Of a stretch of 64,000 bases of DNA, positions 37,746 through 48,714 are shown one piece after another. The position numbers and the translations under genes are program-made. The notes under the pieces were generated by a model. That model made no database searches. It had not been told where the DNA came from and was given only the letters and a program-made list of their open reading frames with translations. The first letter of the stretch is position 1. Each line of letters starts with the position of its first letter. The stretch spans positions 1-64,000 of the forward strand of contig SCQU01000001.1 of the NCBI GenBank assembly GCA_004299555.1, given 5' to 3'. Source of the stretch: Rhodanobacteraceae bacterium. GTDB lineage: Bacteria > Pseudomonadota > Gammaproteobacteria > Xanthomonadales > Rhodanobacteraceae.

Positions 37746-38789
37746 GTGACCGCCAACGACGAAGCCCTCTCCTACCGCGCCGCAGGCGTTGACATCGACG
37801 CCGGCAGTGCAGTGGTGGAACGCATCAAGCCGCTGGTCGGCAAAACCTTCCGGCCCGAGGTCATGGGCGGCCTGGGTGGTTTTGGCGCGCTGTTCGACCT
37901 GTCCGGAAAATACCGCAACCCGGTACTGGTGTCGGGCACCGACGGTGTCGGCACCAAGCTGCGTCTGGCGCAACAGTTGCACCGTCACGACACCATCGGC
38001 ATCGACCTCGTGGGCATGTGCGTCAACGACGTGCTGGTGCAGGGCGCCGAGCCGCTGTTCTTCCTCGACTATTTCGCCACCGGCAAGCTTGACGTGGACA
38101 CCACCGTCGCGGTGGTAGGCGGCATCGCGAAAGGTTGCGAGTTGGCCGGCTGTGCGCTGATCGGCGGCGAAACCGCAGAAATGCCCAGCATGTATCCGCC
38201 GGGCGAATACGACCTCGCGGGCTTCAACGTCGGTGCGGTGGAAAAGTCCGGCCTCATCGACGGCAGCGCGATTTGCAAGGGTGACGTGATCCTCGGCGTC
38301 GAATCCAGCGGCCCGCACTCAAACGGCTTTTCGCTGATCCGCAAGATCCTCGAGCGCGCGGGCTCGCCGTTTGACCTCAAGCTCGGCCACGCGACGCTGG
38401 CCGACGCCCTGATGATGCCGACCACAATCTACGTCAAGCCCATCCTCGCGCTGCTGCGCGGCAACCGCGGCATGATCCATGGCATGGCCCACATCACGGG
38501 CGGGGGCCTGAAGGAAAACATCATCCGCGTGGTACCCAAGGGCCTTGGCCTTGCCATCGATGCCTCGGCCTGGCCGCTGCCCGCCGTGTTTGCGTGGCTG
38601 CAGCAGGAAGGCAGGCTGCCGACGGATGAAATGTGGCGCACCTTCAATTGCGGCGTCGGTTTCACGCTGATCCTGGCACCCGGCGACGTGGCACACGTCC
38701 GCACCGCACTGACCCAGTGGAACCTTGCCAGCTGGCCGATCGGCGAAGTCGTGACCGCCACCGGTGACGACCGCGTCCACATCGCATGA
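37746..38789 (+). CDS. purM: Phosphoribosylformylglycinamidine cyclo-ligase (AIR synthetase)
   Basis: A 347-residue enzyme of purine synthesis (FGAM to AIR, with ATP). Family stretches: [20 protein letters not shown] at the N-terminus, [48 protein letters not shown] and [11 protein letters not shown]. The start codon is GTG ([11 protein letters not shown]); an ATG eight bases before it is out of frame. GGA about eight bases upstream may serve as ribosome site. Overlaps purN by four bases. Divergent from the DUF2066 gene. Confidence 0.96.
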   Translation: MTANDEALSYRAAGVDIDAGSAVVERIKPLVGKTFRPEVMGGLGGFGALFDLSGKYRNPVLVSGTDGVGTKLRLAQQLHRHDTIGIDLVGMCVNDVLVQGAEPLFFLDYFATGKLDVDTTVAVVGGIAKGCELAGCALIGGETAEMPSMYPPGEYDLAGFNVGAVEKSGLIDGSAICKGDVILGVESSGPHSNGFSLIRKILERAGSPFDLKLGHATLADALMMPTTIYVKPILALLRGNRGMIHGMAHITGGGLKENIIRVVPKGLGLAIDASAWPLPAVFAWLQQEGRLPTDEMWRTFNCGVGFTLILAPGDVAHVRTALTQWNLASWPIGEVVTATGDDRVHIA

Positions 38790-39448
38790 CACTGCCCGTC
38801 GCGGTACTCGCGTCCGGACGCGGCAGCAACCTCGCGGCGCTGATCGCCGCGCGCGCGGCCGGCGAACTGCCCATCGAGTTCACGCTGGTGGCCGGCGACA
38901 AGGCCGATGCGCCAGCGCTGCGCAACGCCGAAGCACATGGCATCCCGACCTTTGCGCTGGAGCCAAAATCGTTCGCTGCGCGCGCCGAATTTGACGCAGC
39001 GTTGTTCGCGAACGTGAAAGCCAGCGGCGCGCAACTGGTCGTGCTGGCCGGCTACATGCGCATCCTCGATCCGGCGGTCACCGCGCAATGGACGGGCCGG
39101 ATGATCAACATCCACCCGTCACTGCTGCCCAAATACCGCGGCCTGCACACCCACCGGCGCGCGCTCGAGGCGGGCGATACCGAGCACGGATCCAGCGTCC
39201 ACTTCGTCAGCGCCGAGCTTGACGGCGGCCCGGTCATCGCGCAGGTGCGCATCAAAATCCACCCGCGCGATACCGAGGACACCCTGGCCGAGCGCCTGTT
39301 GCCCAAGGAACACCGCCTGCTGGTCGCGTGCGTCGGGGCCATCGCCCGCGGCCGCGTGTGTGAACGCAACGGGCAAACCTGGTGCGATGGCCGGCCACTT
39401 GCGAAACCCCTGCAGCTCAATACCGATGGACGGCTTGCCGGCGCGTGA
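38786..39448 (+). CDS. purN: Phosphoribosylglycinamide formyltransferase
   Basis: A 220-residue folate-dependent enzyme transferring a formyl group to GAR. Visible: [14 protein letters not shown] (phosphate site), [30 protein letters not shown] (catalytic Asn and His), and [17 protein letters not shown] (catalytic Asp). The start overlaps the purM stop (ATGA), giving the usual purMN pair. The C-terminal end is slightly longer than in E. coli. Confidence 0.96.
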   Translation: MTLPVAVLASGRGSNLAALIAARAAGELPIEFTLVAGDKADAPALRNAEAHGIPTFALEPKSFAARAEFDAALFANVKASGAQLVVLAGYMRILDPAVTAQWTGRMINIHPSLLPKYRGLHTHRRALEAGDTEHGSSVHFVSAELDGGPVIAQVRIKIHPRDTEDTLAERLLPKEHRLLVACVGAIARGRVCERNGQTWCDGRPLAKPLQLNTDGRLAGA

Positions 39449-39509
39449 AGCTGCGTTCAGTATTGTCGCGCCACGCTTGCTGGCAACCTTTCGTGCCGGT
39501 GTTGCCACC

Positions 39510-40217
39510 ATGCCATTTGTTCGCCGCTCCCTGTATGCCCTTGGGCTCGCACTGGTTGCCGTGTGCGCGGCAGCCGTCGCCGCAGCACCGGTGCCCGCCT
39601 TTACCGCCCACTATCGCCTGCTGCGGGACGGTTCGCAGATTGGCACCGCCACCGTGACGCTGGTGCAAGGCCGTGACAACACCTGGACCTACACCACCGC
39701 CAGCCGCGGCACGTCCGGCCTGGCCTCACTGCTCGGCGCCAACGTCAAGGAAGAGTCGACCTTCCAGTGGGTGGGCAACCTGCCGCAGGGCGACAGCTAC
39801 GACTACAGCATGGATACCGCGCTGAAGCAGAAGCACCGCACGGTGCGGTTCGACTGGCGCACCCACACGATCGAAGTGAACGACCGCGGCATCCACAGTT
39901 TCGCGACCCAGCCGGGCGTGCTCGAACGCCACACCGTTCCGCTGGCATTGATCGCGGGATTGCGGGCAGGCAAAACCACGTTCGCCTTGCCGGTGGCGGT
40001 ACGCGACCGGATCCAGCTGCAACACTACCGCGTGCGCGGACACCAGGAGGTCAGCGTACCAGCCGGCACCTTCCAGGCCATCGACGTCACGCGCACCGAC
40101 GGCGGCGATCCGTTCGAGGCGTGGTTTGCGCCGGAGCAGCTTCCGGTGCCGGTCAAGCTCGACCAGCGCGGCAAGGACGAGTTCTCGCTGGAGCTGGAGA
40201 GCTGGAGCAAAGGCTGA
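39510..40217 (+). CDS. DUF3108 family exported protein
   Basis: A 235-residue protein with a signal peptide (cleavage near VAAAPVPAF). A beta-rich body starts FTAHYRLLRDGSQIGTATVTL and runs through RFDWRTHTIEVND, ALIAGLRAG, and a C-terminal FEAWFAPEQLPVPVKLDQR, as in DUF3108. Proteins of this group are periplasmic and follow purN in xanthomonads; the role is unknown. It begins 62 bases after purN and converges on murA with a 49-base gap. Confidence 0.8.
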   Translation: MPFVRRSLYALGLALVAVCAAAVAAAPVPAFTAHYRLLRDGSQIGTATVTLVQGRDNTWTYTTASRGTSGLASLLGANVKEESTFQWVGNLPQGDSYDYSMDTALKQKHRTVRFDWRTHTIEVNDRGIHSFATQPGVLERHTVPLALIAGLRAGKTTFALPVAVRDRIQLQHYRVRGHQEVSVPAGTFQAIDVTRTDGGDPFEAWFAPEQLPVPVKLDQRGKDEFSLELESWSKG

Positions 40218-40266
40218 GCGAGATCCCGCTCCGCGCATTCGCACGTCACGGCCTCGCCGCAACGGC

Positions 40267-41762
<1,496 letters not shown>

Positions 41763-41909
41763 GAACCGCTCTCTAACAGTGGGGCCGTCGCGCGAGCCGT
41801 CACGCCCTTCGAAATGCGCGAACGAACCGCCTATAGCCTGTAGAATGCCAACCTGCGATGTTACTGGAAATCGCGCCCCGGCTGAACGCCACCACAGGAG
41901 TACACCCGC

Positions 41910-42926
41910 ATGCATGCGCACACAACCGCGGCTGCGCCCGCCCTCGCCGCCGCCGGCCAACAGGCCGCGCTGGTGGTGAGCGCGCGCAAGGTCATCGAGC
42001 TTGAAGCCCGCGCCATCGAGGCGCTGGGCCCGCGCGTGAACGGTGACTTCAGCGTGGCTTGCGAAATGCTGCTGGCCTGCACCGGCCGCGTGGTCGTGTC
42101 CGGCATGGGCAAATCCGGCCACATTGCGCGCAAGATCGCCGCGACCCTGGCTTCGACCGGTACACCCGCATTCTTCGTTCACCCCGGCGAGGCCAGCCAC
42201 GGCGACATCGGGATGATCACCTCGGGCGATGTGGTACTGCTGCTCTCGAACTCGGGTGAAACCGAGGAAGTCCTCACCATCATCCCGTTCCTGAAGCGCC
42301 AGGGCAACGCATTGATCGCGATGACCGGCAACCCCAATTCCACCCTGGCGCGCGATGCCGACGTACACATCGACGCCAGTGTCTCGGGTGAAGCCTGTCC
42401 CCTTGGCCTTGCCCCCACCGCCAGTACCACCGCGGCGCTGGTGCTTGGCGACGCACTGGCCATCGCGCTGCTGGAAGCGCGCGGTTTCACCGCCGAGGAT
42501 TTCGCGCGCTCACACCCCGCGGGCGCGCTCGGCCGGCGCCTGCTGAAGATCGCCGACGTGATGCACACCGGCGACGCCATTCCGCTGGTCAACGTCGATG
42601 CCACGCTGACCGAGGCGCTGATGGAGATGTCGCGCAAGGGCCTCGGCATGACCGCCGTGGTGGACGCCGCGCACAAACTGGTCGGCGTCTTCACCGACGG
42701 CGACCTGCGCCGCAGCCTCGATGACAACGGCGTCAACCTGCGCACGACGTCGGTTCACGATGCCATGAGCACCCACCCGAAAACCATCGGTCCGCGCAAG
42801 CTCGCGGCCGAGGCGGCGCAGCTCATGGAAGAATACAAAATCCACGCGCTGCTGGTCGTAGATGCCGAGCAGCAGGTGGTTGGTGCGCTCAACATCCACG
42901 ACCTGCTGCGCGCACGCGTGGTGTGA
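41910..42926 (+). CDS. kdsD: D-arabinose 5-phosphate isomerase
   Basis: A 338-residue protein with a SIS domain followed by two CBS domains (about residues 215-330). SIS motifs: VVVSGMGKSGHIARKIAATL, TPAFFVHPGEASHGDIGMI, and LLSNSGETEEV. It converts ribulose 5-phosphate to arabinose 5-phosphate, first step of Kdo synthesis for LPS. AGGAG lies nine bases before ATG. kdsC follows after 175 bases, then lpt genes, a conserved order. Confidence 0.94.
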   Translation: MHAHTTAAAPALAAAGQQAALVVSARKVIELEARAIEALGPRVNGDFSVACEMLLACTGRVVVSGMGKSGHIARKIAATLASTGTPAFFVHPGEASHGDIGMITSGDVVLLLSNSGETEEVLTIIPFLKRQGNALIAMTGNPNSTLARDADVHIDASVSGEACPLGLAPTASTTAALVLGDALAIALLEARGFTAEDFARSHPAGALGRRLLKIADVMHTGDAIPLVNVDATLTEALMEMSRKGLGMTAVVDAAHKLVGVFTDGDLRRSLDDNGVNLRTTSVHDAMSTHPKTIGPRKLAAEAAQLMEEYKIHALLVVDAEQQVVGALNIHDLLRARVV

Positions 42927-43101
42927 TTCTCAGCTTCCCCGCTCGCGAACGGAATCAGCGCGAAGCGCCGGGGGATGGCAGCGCGCAGCAACCAGCAACG
43001 CATCCCCCGCGATCCCCCGTTTTGCGGACAGGGAGGTCCTGGCCGGGTGCTCCGGCTACGATGACCGATCATCCGGTGTTACCAGGCAACAACCAGCCAA
43101 C

Positions 43102-43617
43102 ATGCCCACCGCTCCCGCAATTCCCGCCGACATCCGTGTTCGCGCGGCCCAGGTTCGATTGGTCGCGTTCGACGTTGACGGCACCCTCACCGACGGCCGC
43201 CTGTGGCTGACCGAGGACGGGCACGAGATCAAGGTATTCCACGTCCATGACGGCCTTGGCCTCAAGCTGCTGCGCCAACACGGCATCGAAGTCGCGCTGA
43301 TCAGTGCCCGCATCAGCCATGCGGTCGAGCTGCGCGCGGCACAACTTGGCATTGATTACGTCTACCAGGGCAAGACCAACAAGCTCGGCTGCCTCGAAGA
43401 CATCCTGCGTGCGTCCGGCCTGGCCGCCAGTGCCGCGGCATACGTCGGCGATGACCTGCCCGACCTGCCACCCATGCGCGCGTGCGGGCTCGCGATCGCG
43501 GTCGCCAATGCCCGCCCGGAAGTCCTGGCCGCGGCGCACTGGCACACCCGTGCGCGCGGTGGCGAAGGCGCCGCGCGGGAAGTGGCAGACTTCGTTCTCG
43601 CGGCCCGGACGGCATGA
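43102..43617 (+). CDS. kdsC: 3-deoxy-D-manno-octulosonate 8-phosphate phosphatase
   Basis: A 171-residue HAD-family phosphatase that releases Kdo from Kdo-8-P. Motif I is FDVDGTLTDGRL (about residue 24), motif II ALISAR, motif III GKTNKLGCL, and motif IV VGDDLPDLPPM. No cap domain is visible, as expected for the tetrameric C0 class. The stop overlaps lptC in ATGA. Confidence 0.95.
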   Translation: MPTAPAIPADIRVRAAQVRLVAFDVDGTLTDGRLWLTEDGHEIKVFHVHDGLGLKLLRQHGIEVALISARISHAVELRAAQLGIDYVYQGKTNKLGCLEDILRASGLAASAAAYVGDDLPDLPPMRACGLAIAVANARPEVLAAAHWHTRARGGEGAAREVADFVLAARTA

Positions 43618-44192
43618 AAGACCGGCGTACCGTCGCGTGGGTGGTCGCGCTGGCGTTTGCCGCCGCGCTCACGCAACTGTTGGTGTGGTGGCTCAAGCCG
43701 CCGCCCAAAACGGTGGCCATCGTCGGCCCGCCGCGCTCCAGTTACGAGCTGGACCACTTCACGCTGCACGCCTTCGGACTGGACGGCCGGCTGGCCTTCA
43801 CCATGACCGCACCCCACCTCGCGCGGCGCGAAGGCAACGCCGCGCTGTACGTCAACTCGCCGCACTACTTTTTCGTCGGCAGCGACGGCTCGAACTGGTA
43901 CGGCACCTCGCAGTATGCGTGGATCAGCGCAGACAACAACCTGGTGAAGCTGATCGGTGCCATCAATATGCGCCGCCCGCCCACGCCCGCCCTCTCCGCA
44001 GCCGAGATCCACACCGCCGACGCCACCGTGTGGACCCAGGACAAGCGCATGGCGACCGCGGCACCCAGCGTAATTCAGGAGCCGGGCTCTATACTGCGCG
44101 GCACCGGCATGAAGGCCGATTTCACCACCCACAGCCTGGAGCTGCTCTCCGATGTCCACGCCACGCTCGCGCCACACGCGCGCACGCACTGA
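43614..44192 (+). CDS. lptC: LPS export ABC transporter periplasmic protein LptC
   Basis: A 192-residue bitopic inner-membrane protein: one N-terminal helix (VAWVVALAFAAALTQLLVWW), then a periplasmic beta-jellyroll starting at SYELDHFTLHAFGLDG and containing APHLARREG. It hands LPS from LptBFG to LptA. It overlaps kdsC by four bases and its last 41 bases overlap lptA in another frame, suggesting tight translational coupling. lptF and lptG are not in the window. Confidence 0.92.
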   Translation: MKDRRTVAWVVALAFAAALTQLLVWWLKPPPKTVAIVGPPRSSYELDHFTLHAFGLDGRLAFTMTAPHLARREGNAALYVNSPHYFFVGSDGSNWYGTSQYAWISADNNLVKLIGAINMRRPPTPALSAAEIHTADATVWTQDKRMATAAPSVIQEPGSILRGTGMKADFTTHSLELLSDVHATLAPHARTH

Positions 44193-44835
44193 CCTGTTGC
44201 TCGTGCTGGTTGCAGCGCTCGGATGCGCGGGTGCCGCGCAGGCCAAACAATCGGACAAAACCCAGCCCATCAACATCACCGCCGACGCGTTCGCCGGCAG
44301 CCAGGACAGCGGCAAGATCACCTTCACTGGCAAGGTGGCGATGGATCAGGGCACCTTTCACGCCGACGGCGCCAAGGCCGTCGGCTACACCGACCCGAAC
44401 GACACCAGCCAATGGCAGCGCGTGGTGCTGACCGGAACCCCGGCGCACTTCCAGCAAACCCAGGACAACGGCACCCTTGTGCACGGGCAGGCGCTTACGC
44501 TGGACTACAAGGTATCGGAAAACACCGTGATCCTGACCGGCGACGCCAGCGTGGTACAACAGGGCCGCGGCGAGTTCCACGGCAACCAGCTGGCCTATGA
44601 CACCGACACCGGTGCGATCAAGGGCAGCGCCAGCGGCGGCGGACGGGTCCACATCACCCTGCAGCCACGCACCAAGCCCGCGCCCGCCAGTACGGCCAAG
44701 CCGGCCGCAGCCGGTAACGCCGTGCCAGCGCCATCGACCAGCACCGCCAGCGCGCCGGTGTCTGCAAGCAGCCCCACGGCCCGTCCGGCGCCGGCCGCCA
44801 CGGCTGCCGCACCCGCGGCCAGCGGGACGCCCTGA
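44152..44835 (+). CDS. lptA: LPS transport periplasmic protein LptA
   Basis: A 227-residue periplasmic protein with signal peptide (cleavage after GAAQA). The OstA/LptA beta-jellyroll spans about residues 36-170: PINITADAFAGSQDSGKITF, VLTGTPAHFQQTQDNGTLVHG, and VILTGDASVVQQG. It forms the bridge between LptC and outer-membrane LptD. The final ~55 residues are an Ala/Pro/Ser-rich tail absent from E. coli LptA. Confidence 0.92.
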   Translation: MSTPRSRHTRARTDLLLVLVAALGCAGAAQAKQSDKTQPINITADAFAGSQDSGKITFTGKVAMDQGTFHADGAKAVGYTDPNDTSQWQRVVLTGTPAHFQQTQDNGTLVHGQALTLDYKVSENTVILTGDASVVQQGRGEFHGNQLAYDTDTGAIKGSASGGGRVHITLQPRTKPAPASTAKPAAAGNAVPAPSTSTASAPVSASSPTARPAPAATAAAPAASGTP

Positions 44836-44838
44836 TCC

Positions 44839-45558
44839 ATGCTCACCGCGCAGGGTTTGCAAAAAAGCTTCCGCTCGCGCCAGGTGGTGCAGGATTTCGG
44901 TTTTGAAATCCGCCAGGGCGAAGTCGTGGGCCTGCTCGGTCCCAACGGTGCGGGCAAGACCACCTGCTTTTACATGGTGGTTGGACTGATTGAAGCCGAC
45001 GCCGGGCGCATCACGCTGGACGGCGAGGACATCACCGGCCTGCCCATGCACCTGCGCGCCCGCAAGGGCATCGGCTACCTGCCGCAGGAGGCCTCGGTGT
45101 TCCGGCGCCTGTCGGTGGCCGACAACATCATGGCGGTACTGGAGCTGCGCAGCGATCTTGCCACCGGCGCGCGCCAGGGCGAGCTGGATGCACTGCTGGA
45201 CGAACTGAAGATCGCGCACATCGCGACCCAGAAGGGCATCAGCCTTTCGGGCGGCGAGCGGCGCCGGGTCGAAATCGCGCGCGCGCTCGCGGCCAACCCG
45301 CGTTACATGCTGCTGGACGAGCCCTTCGCCGGTGTCGACCCGATTTCCGTGGGCGAGATCCAGCGCATCGTGCGCCACCTGCGCGACCGCGGCATCGGCG
45401 TACTGATTACCGACCACAACGTGCGCGAAGCGCTCGGCATCTGTGAGCACGCCTATATCCTCAACGAAGGCAAGGTGCTCGCGCTGGGCACGCCGGCCGA
45501 GATCCTGGCGCACAAGCAGGTGCGCGAGGTGTATCTCGGCCACGAATTCCACATGTAG
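44839..45558 (+). CDS. lptB: LPS export ABC transporter ATP-binding protein LptB
   Basis: A 239-residue ATPase. Walker A is [12 protein letters not shown] (about residue 35), Q-loop [12 protein letters not shown], signature [15 protein letters not shown], Walker [14 protein letters not shown], and H-loop TDHNVRE. It powers extraction of LPS from the inner membrane. It starts three bases after lptA. A hairpin follows its stop, before rpoN. Confidence 0.97.
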   Translation: MLTAQGLQKSFRSRQVVQDFGFEIRQGEVVGLLGPNGAGKTTCFYMVVGLIEADAGRITLDGEDITGLPMHLRARKGIGYLPQEASVFRRLSVADNIMAVLELRSDLATGARQGELDALLDELKIAHIATQKGISLSGGERRRVEIARALAANPRYMLLDEPFAGVDPISVGEIQRIVRHLRDRGIGVLITDHNVREALGICEHAYILNEGKVLALGTPAEILAHKQVREVYLGHEFHM

Positions 45559-45578
45559 CGTGATCATCCCTGATCACG
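45559..45578 (+). terminator. Hairpin directly after lptB
   Basis: CGTGATCA pairs with TGATCACG across a TCCC loop starting at the base after the lptB stop. No T-run follows. It may attenuate read-through into rpoN or act as a protein-binding palindrome. Confidence 0.4.
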
Positions 45579-45746
45579 TCCCGAACAGGTTCCCCGGCAC
45601 TCGCGGCCGGGCGAGATTCCGGGCCTCCAACGGCCATCCATGGCCTGACTTTCCGCAACCCCCGCCGTGATCCCGCCGGCCCGGTGCGGGACACGGCCGG
45701 GCCGCAAGCAAAATGCGTGCCGACGGGCTACCCACAAGGGCAGCCG

Positions 45747-45755
45747 TGCTATAGG
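45747..45755 (+). promoter_or_regulatory. Candidate extended -10 promoter of rpoN
   Basis: TGCTATAGG (TG-n-TATAGG) lies 28 bases before the rpoN ATG in a 225-base gap otherwise without a gene. A -35 box is not obvious, as allowed for extended -10 promoters. Confidence 0.35.
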
Positions 45756-45783
45756 ATGCAGGTGACTGTCCACGAAGGTCGCC

Positions 45784-47211
45784 ATGAAACCCGGCATCCA
45801 GCTTCGCCAGTCGCAGCAACTGTCCCTGACGCCACAACTGCAACAGGCGATCAAGCTGCTGCAGCTGTCGCAAATTGAATTGCAGACCGAGCTGCGGGAA
45901 CTGGTGGAAGCCAATCCCATGCTCGATCTGGACGAGGCCGATCCGGCCGACGAGGCACCGGCGGAAGTCTCGTCGGCCGACACCAGCCCGCCCGGTGAAA
46001 GCGCCAACGAACCCGCCGAAGACAGTGAGTACTGGGATGAAAACTCACCCCAGGTCATCGAATGGGCCAAGTCCAGCAACAATTTTGACGACGATGACGC
46101 CCCGGATCCGCAGGACGCGGCGCCCGTGGGCCTGCGGGATCACCTGCAATGGCAGGCGAACCTGACCAGTTTTACGGCGCGTGAAGCGGCCATCGCCGGT
46201 GCCATCATCGACGCACTGGACGACGACGGTTACCTGCGCGACGGTCTGGAACCCGTGTTGGCCGCGCTGCATACGCTGAAACCCGCACTCGACAAGCGCG
46301 AAGCCGAGGCCGTGCGCCTGCGTATCCAGCACTTCGAGCCGACCGGGGTCGCCAGCCTGGACCTTGGTGACTGCCTTGGCGCGCAGCTCGAACAGCTCGA
46401 TCCCGCGATCCCCGGGCGCGAACTGGCGCGCGCCATCGTCACCAGCGAGCTCGACCTGCTGGCGCGCCGCGACGTAGCCAAGCTCGCGCAAAAATTCAAC
46501 GCGCCCGAGGACATGGTCATTGCCGCCACACTGCTGATCCGCTCGCTCGATCCGCACCCCGGAACCCGCTTTGACCCTGCCCCCGCCGAATACGTCACCC
46601 CGGACGCCTATGCCATCAAGTCTGGAGGCCGCTGGCGCGTTTCGTTGTCGCCCGACTGCCAGCCGCGGCTGGCCATCAACCAGCACTACTGCAGCCTGAT
46701 CGCGCGTGCCCAGCGCGGCGATGCGGCGTGGCTGTGCGGGCAACTGCAGGAAGCGCGCTGGCTCATCAAGAGCCTCGAATCACGCGCCGACACGTTGCTG
46801 AAGGTGGCGCAGGCAATCGTCCGTACCCAAAGCGCGTTTCTCGACTTTGGCCCCCAAGCCATGCGCCCGCTGGTGATGCGCGAACTGGCCGAGGAGCTGG
46901 GCCTGCACGAGTCGACGATCTCGCGCGTGACCACCCGCAAGTACCTGCACACGCCGCGGGGCACGTTTGAATTCAAGCATTTCTTTTCCAGCAGCGTCGC
47001 CACCGAGGATGGCGGCAGTGCATCGGCGCTGGCTATCCAGGCCATGATCCGCAAACTGGTGGACGATGAGGACCCCTGCAAACCGCTGTCGGACCAGGCG
47101 CTCACCACGGAATTGAACCGGCGCGGCATCCAGGTGGCGCGCCGTACCGTCGCCAAATACCGCGAGCAATTGCGCATCGCCAACTCGAGCGAACGCACGC
47201 GCGCGCGTTGA
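45784..47211 (+). CDS. rpoN: RNA polymerase sigma-54 factor
   Basis: A 475-residue alternative sigma factor for enhancer-dependent promoters. Region I is Gln/Leu-rich (LRQSQQLSLTPQLQQAIKLL), region II acidic (residues ~55-110). The core-binding and DNA-binding parts follow, ending in the RpoN box ARRTVAKYREQL (about residue 455). A helix-turn-helix-like LGLHESTISRVTTRKY is clear. AAGG lies seven bases before ATG. hpf follows after 168 bases. Confidence 0.97.
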   Translation: MKPGIQLRQSQQLSLTPQLQQAIKLLQLSQIELQTELRELVEANPMLDLDEADPADEAPAEVSSADTSPPGESANEPAEDSEYWDENSPQVIEWAKSSNNFDDDDAPDPQDAAPVGLRDHLQWQANLTSFTAREAAIAGAIIDALDDDGYLRDGLEPVLAALHTLKPALDKREAEAVRLRIQHFEPTGVASLDLGDCLGAQLEQLDPAIPGRELARAIVTSELDLLARRDVAKLAQKFNAPEDMVIAATLLIRSLDPHPGTRFDPAPAEYVTPDAYAIKSGGRWRVSLSPDCQPRLAINQHYCSLIARAQRGDAAWLCGQLQEARWLIKSLESRADTLLKVAQAIVRTQSAFLDFGPQAMRPLVMRELAEELGLHESTISRVTTRKYLHTPRGTFEFKHFFSSSVATEDGGSASALAIQAMIRKLVDDEDPCKPLSDQALTTELNRRGIQVARRTVAKYREQLRIANSSERTRAR

Positions 47212-47242
47212 ACCTTCGTGCAACAGAAACTTCACGTCGGCC

Positions 47243-47261
47243 GTTGCATTCTGGATGCAAC
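47243..47261. promoter_or_regulatory. Perfect inverted repeat between rpoN and hpf
   Basis: GTTGCAT-TCTGG-ATGCAAC, a 7-bp perfect inverted repeat 32 bases after the rpoN stop. CTTTCC follows rather than a real T-tract. It could be a terminator remnant or an operator for hpf. Confidence 0.35.
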
Positions 47262-47379
47262 TTTCCACCCCGTCCGCGATCACAAGGAGTAAGCAACCGG
47301 CACCCATGCCACCGGCATCACGCCGCACCAGGTTTGGAGCCACAGCCAAACCGTCACCTTCGCTGCAGAGGAGTCCATC

Positions 47380-47700
47380 ATGCAAACACAGGTAAGCGGT
47401 CATCAGGTCGAAATAACCCCCGCGTTGCGCGATTTCGTGGATGCGCGCCGCGAACGATTGGCGCGACGTTTCGACAACCTGACTTCACTCAACGTGGTGC
47501 TGGAAGTGGAAAAAAACCGCCTGGCAAACCGCGCTGAAGGCACGCTGACGACGACCGGCACTGTGCTGCACGCGGACGCGGTGCACCAGGACATGTACGC
47601 GGCCATCGACGCGTTGTTCGCAAAGCTCGACGCTCAGGTACGCCGGCACAAGGACAAGCAGGCCACCCACGATCGCGAAGACATCCGCAACCTGGCGTAG
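47380..47700 (+). CDS. hpf: Ribosome hibernation promoting factor (short HPF/RaiA)
   Basis: A 106-residue ribosome-associated protein that helps form inactive 100S ribosomes in stationary phase. The family core reads [20 protein letters not shown] at the start, then [17 protein letters not shown], and [20 protein letters not shown] with KDK. The length is that of the short form, without a dimerisation tail. GAGGAG seven bases before ATG is a strong ribosome site. Position after rpoN is conserved. Confidence 0.94.
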   Translation: MQTQVSGHQVEITPALRDFVDARRERLARRFDNLTSLNVVLEVEKNRLANRAEGTLTTTGTVLHADAVHQDMYAAIDALFAKLDAQVRRHKDKQATHDREDIRNLA

Positions 47701-47730
47701 CGACGGCCAGCACCCACACTGGCACAATGT

Positions 47731-47757
47731 CCCCGCCCGCGATCCGCGCGGGCGGGG
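47731..47757 (+). terminator. Strong GC hairpin overlapping the hprK ribosome site
   Basis: CCCCGCCCGCG pairs perfectly with CGCGGGCGGGG across loop ATCCG. The 3' arm contains the GGGG that would serve as Shine-Dalgarno for the hprK GTG eight bases later. It could end hpf transcription or limit hprK translation; there is no T-tract. Confidence 0.55.
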
Positions 47758-47764
47758 ATACGCA

Positions 47765-48709
47765 GTGAACCGACTCAGCGCAAAAGCACTCTTTGCAGAC
47801 ATCCAGGAACGCATGGCGCTGCGCTGGGTGGCGGGCCAGGCAGGCGCCGAGCGCGAACTGCAAGCGGGCGGACCGGGCCAGCGGCGCCCATCCGAGATCG
47901 GCTATCTCAACATCATCTACCCGAACAAGCTGCAGATCGTCGGCGGCGAGGAGCTGAACTACCTCGACGGCCTGGATTCGCGCCAACGCTGGGAGACGGT
48001 ACAGAAAATCTTCGCGGCCCAGCCGGTCGCATTGATCATCACCAAGGATCAGGCGGTGCCCGCGGACCTGCGCGAGGCGGCCGAGGAAACCCAGACCCCG
48101 CTGTGGGTCAGCGCCCGCCGCGGCCACGACATCCTGACCTACCTGCAATACAAGCTCGCGCGCGCGCTGGCGCCGCAGGTCACGCTGCATGGCGTGTTCA
48201 TGGAAGTCCATTCCATCGGCGTCCTCATCACCGGAACGCCGGGCAGCGGCAAGAGCGAGCTGGCGCTGGAACTCATCACCCGCGGCCACCGGCTGGTCGC
48301 CGACGACGCGCCCGAGTTCACCATGATCGCGCCGGACGTACTGGATGGCACCTGCCCCGAAATCCTGCGCGACCTGCTGGAAGTGCGCGGGCTCGGCGTG
48401 CTCAACGTGCGCGAGATGTTTGGCCACACCGCGGTCAAGCGTTCGAAGTACCTGCGCCTGATCGTGCAGCTGCGGCCAGCGGGCGACGAGCCCGAGGACG
48501 CGATGGTGCGCCTGACCGGCGACGTCGGCGTCCGCGAGGTGCTGGAGGTGAAGGTGCCGCAGATCACGCTGCCGGTCGCGCCGGGCCGCAATCTGGCGGT
48601 GCTGGTCGAGGCCGCGGTGCGCAGCCACATGCTGAAATCGCAGGGCATCGACCAGGCCCGCATTTTCATGGACCGCCAGGCCGCACGCATGCAGCATCAA
48701 CCGGGGTGA
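47765..48709 (+). CDS. hprK: HPr kinase/phosphorylase
   Basis: A 314-residue bifunctional enzyme that phosphorylates and dephosphorylates HPr on its regulatory serine. The C-terminal domain carries Walker [17 protein letters not shown] (about residue 155) and the signature [14 protein letters not shown] (about 217). The N-terminal half is the usual HprK_N fold. The start is GTG behind a strong hairpin. In the conserved E. coli order rpoN-hpf-ptsN-rapZ, this gene occupies the ptsN position. A GGGGTGACC joins it closely to rapZ. Confidence 0.94.
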   Translation: MNRLSAKALFADIQERMALRWVAGQAGAERELQAGGPGQRRPSEIGYLNIIYPNKLQIVGGEELNYLDGLDSRQRWETVQKIFAAQPVALIITKDQAVPADLREAAEETQTPLWVSARRGHDILTYLQYKLARALAPQVTLHGVFMEVHSIGVLITGTPGSGKSELALELITRGHRLVADDAPEFTMIAPDVLDGTCPEILRDLLEVRGLGVLNVREMFGHTAVKRSKYLRLIVQLRPAGDEPEDAMVRLTGDVGVREVLEVKVPQITLPVAPGRNLAVLVEAAVRSHMLKSQGIDQARIFMDRQAARMQHQPG

Positions 48710-48714
48710 CCGCC

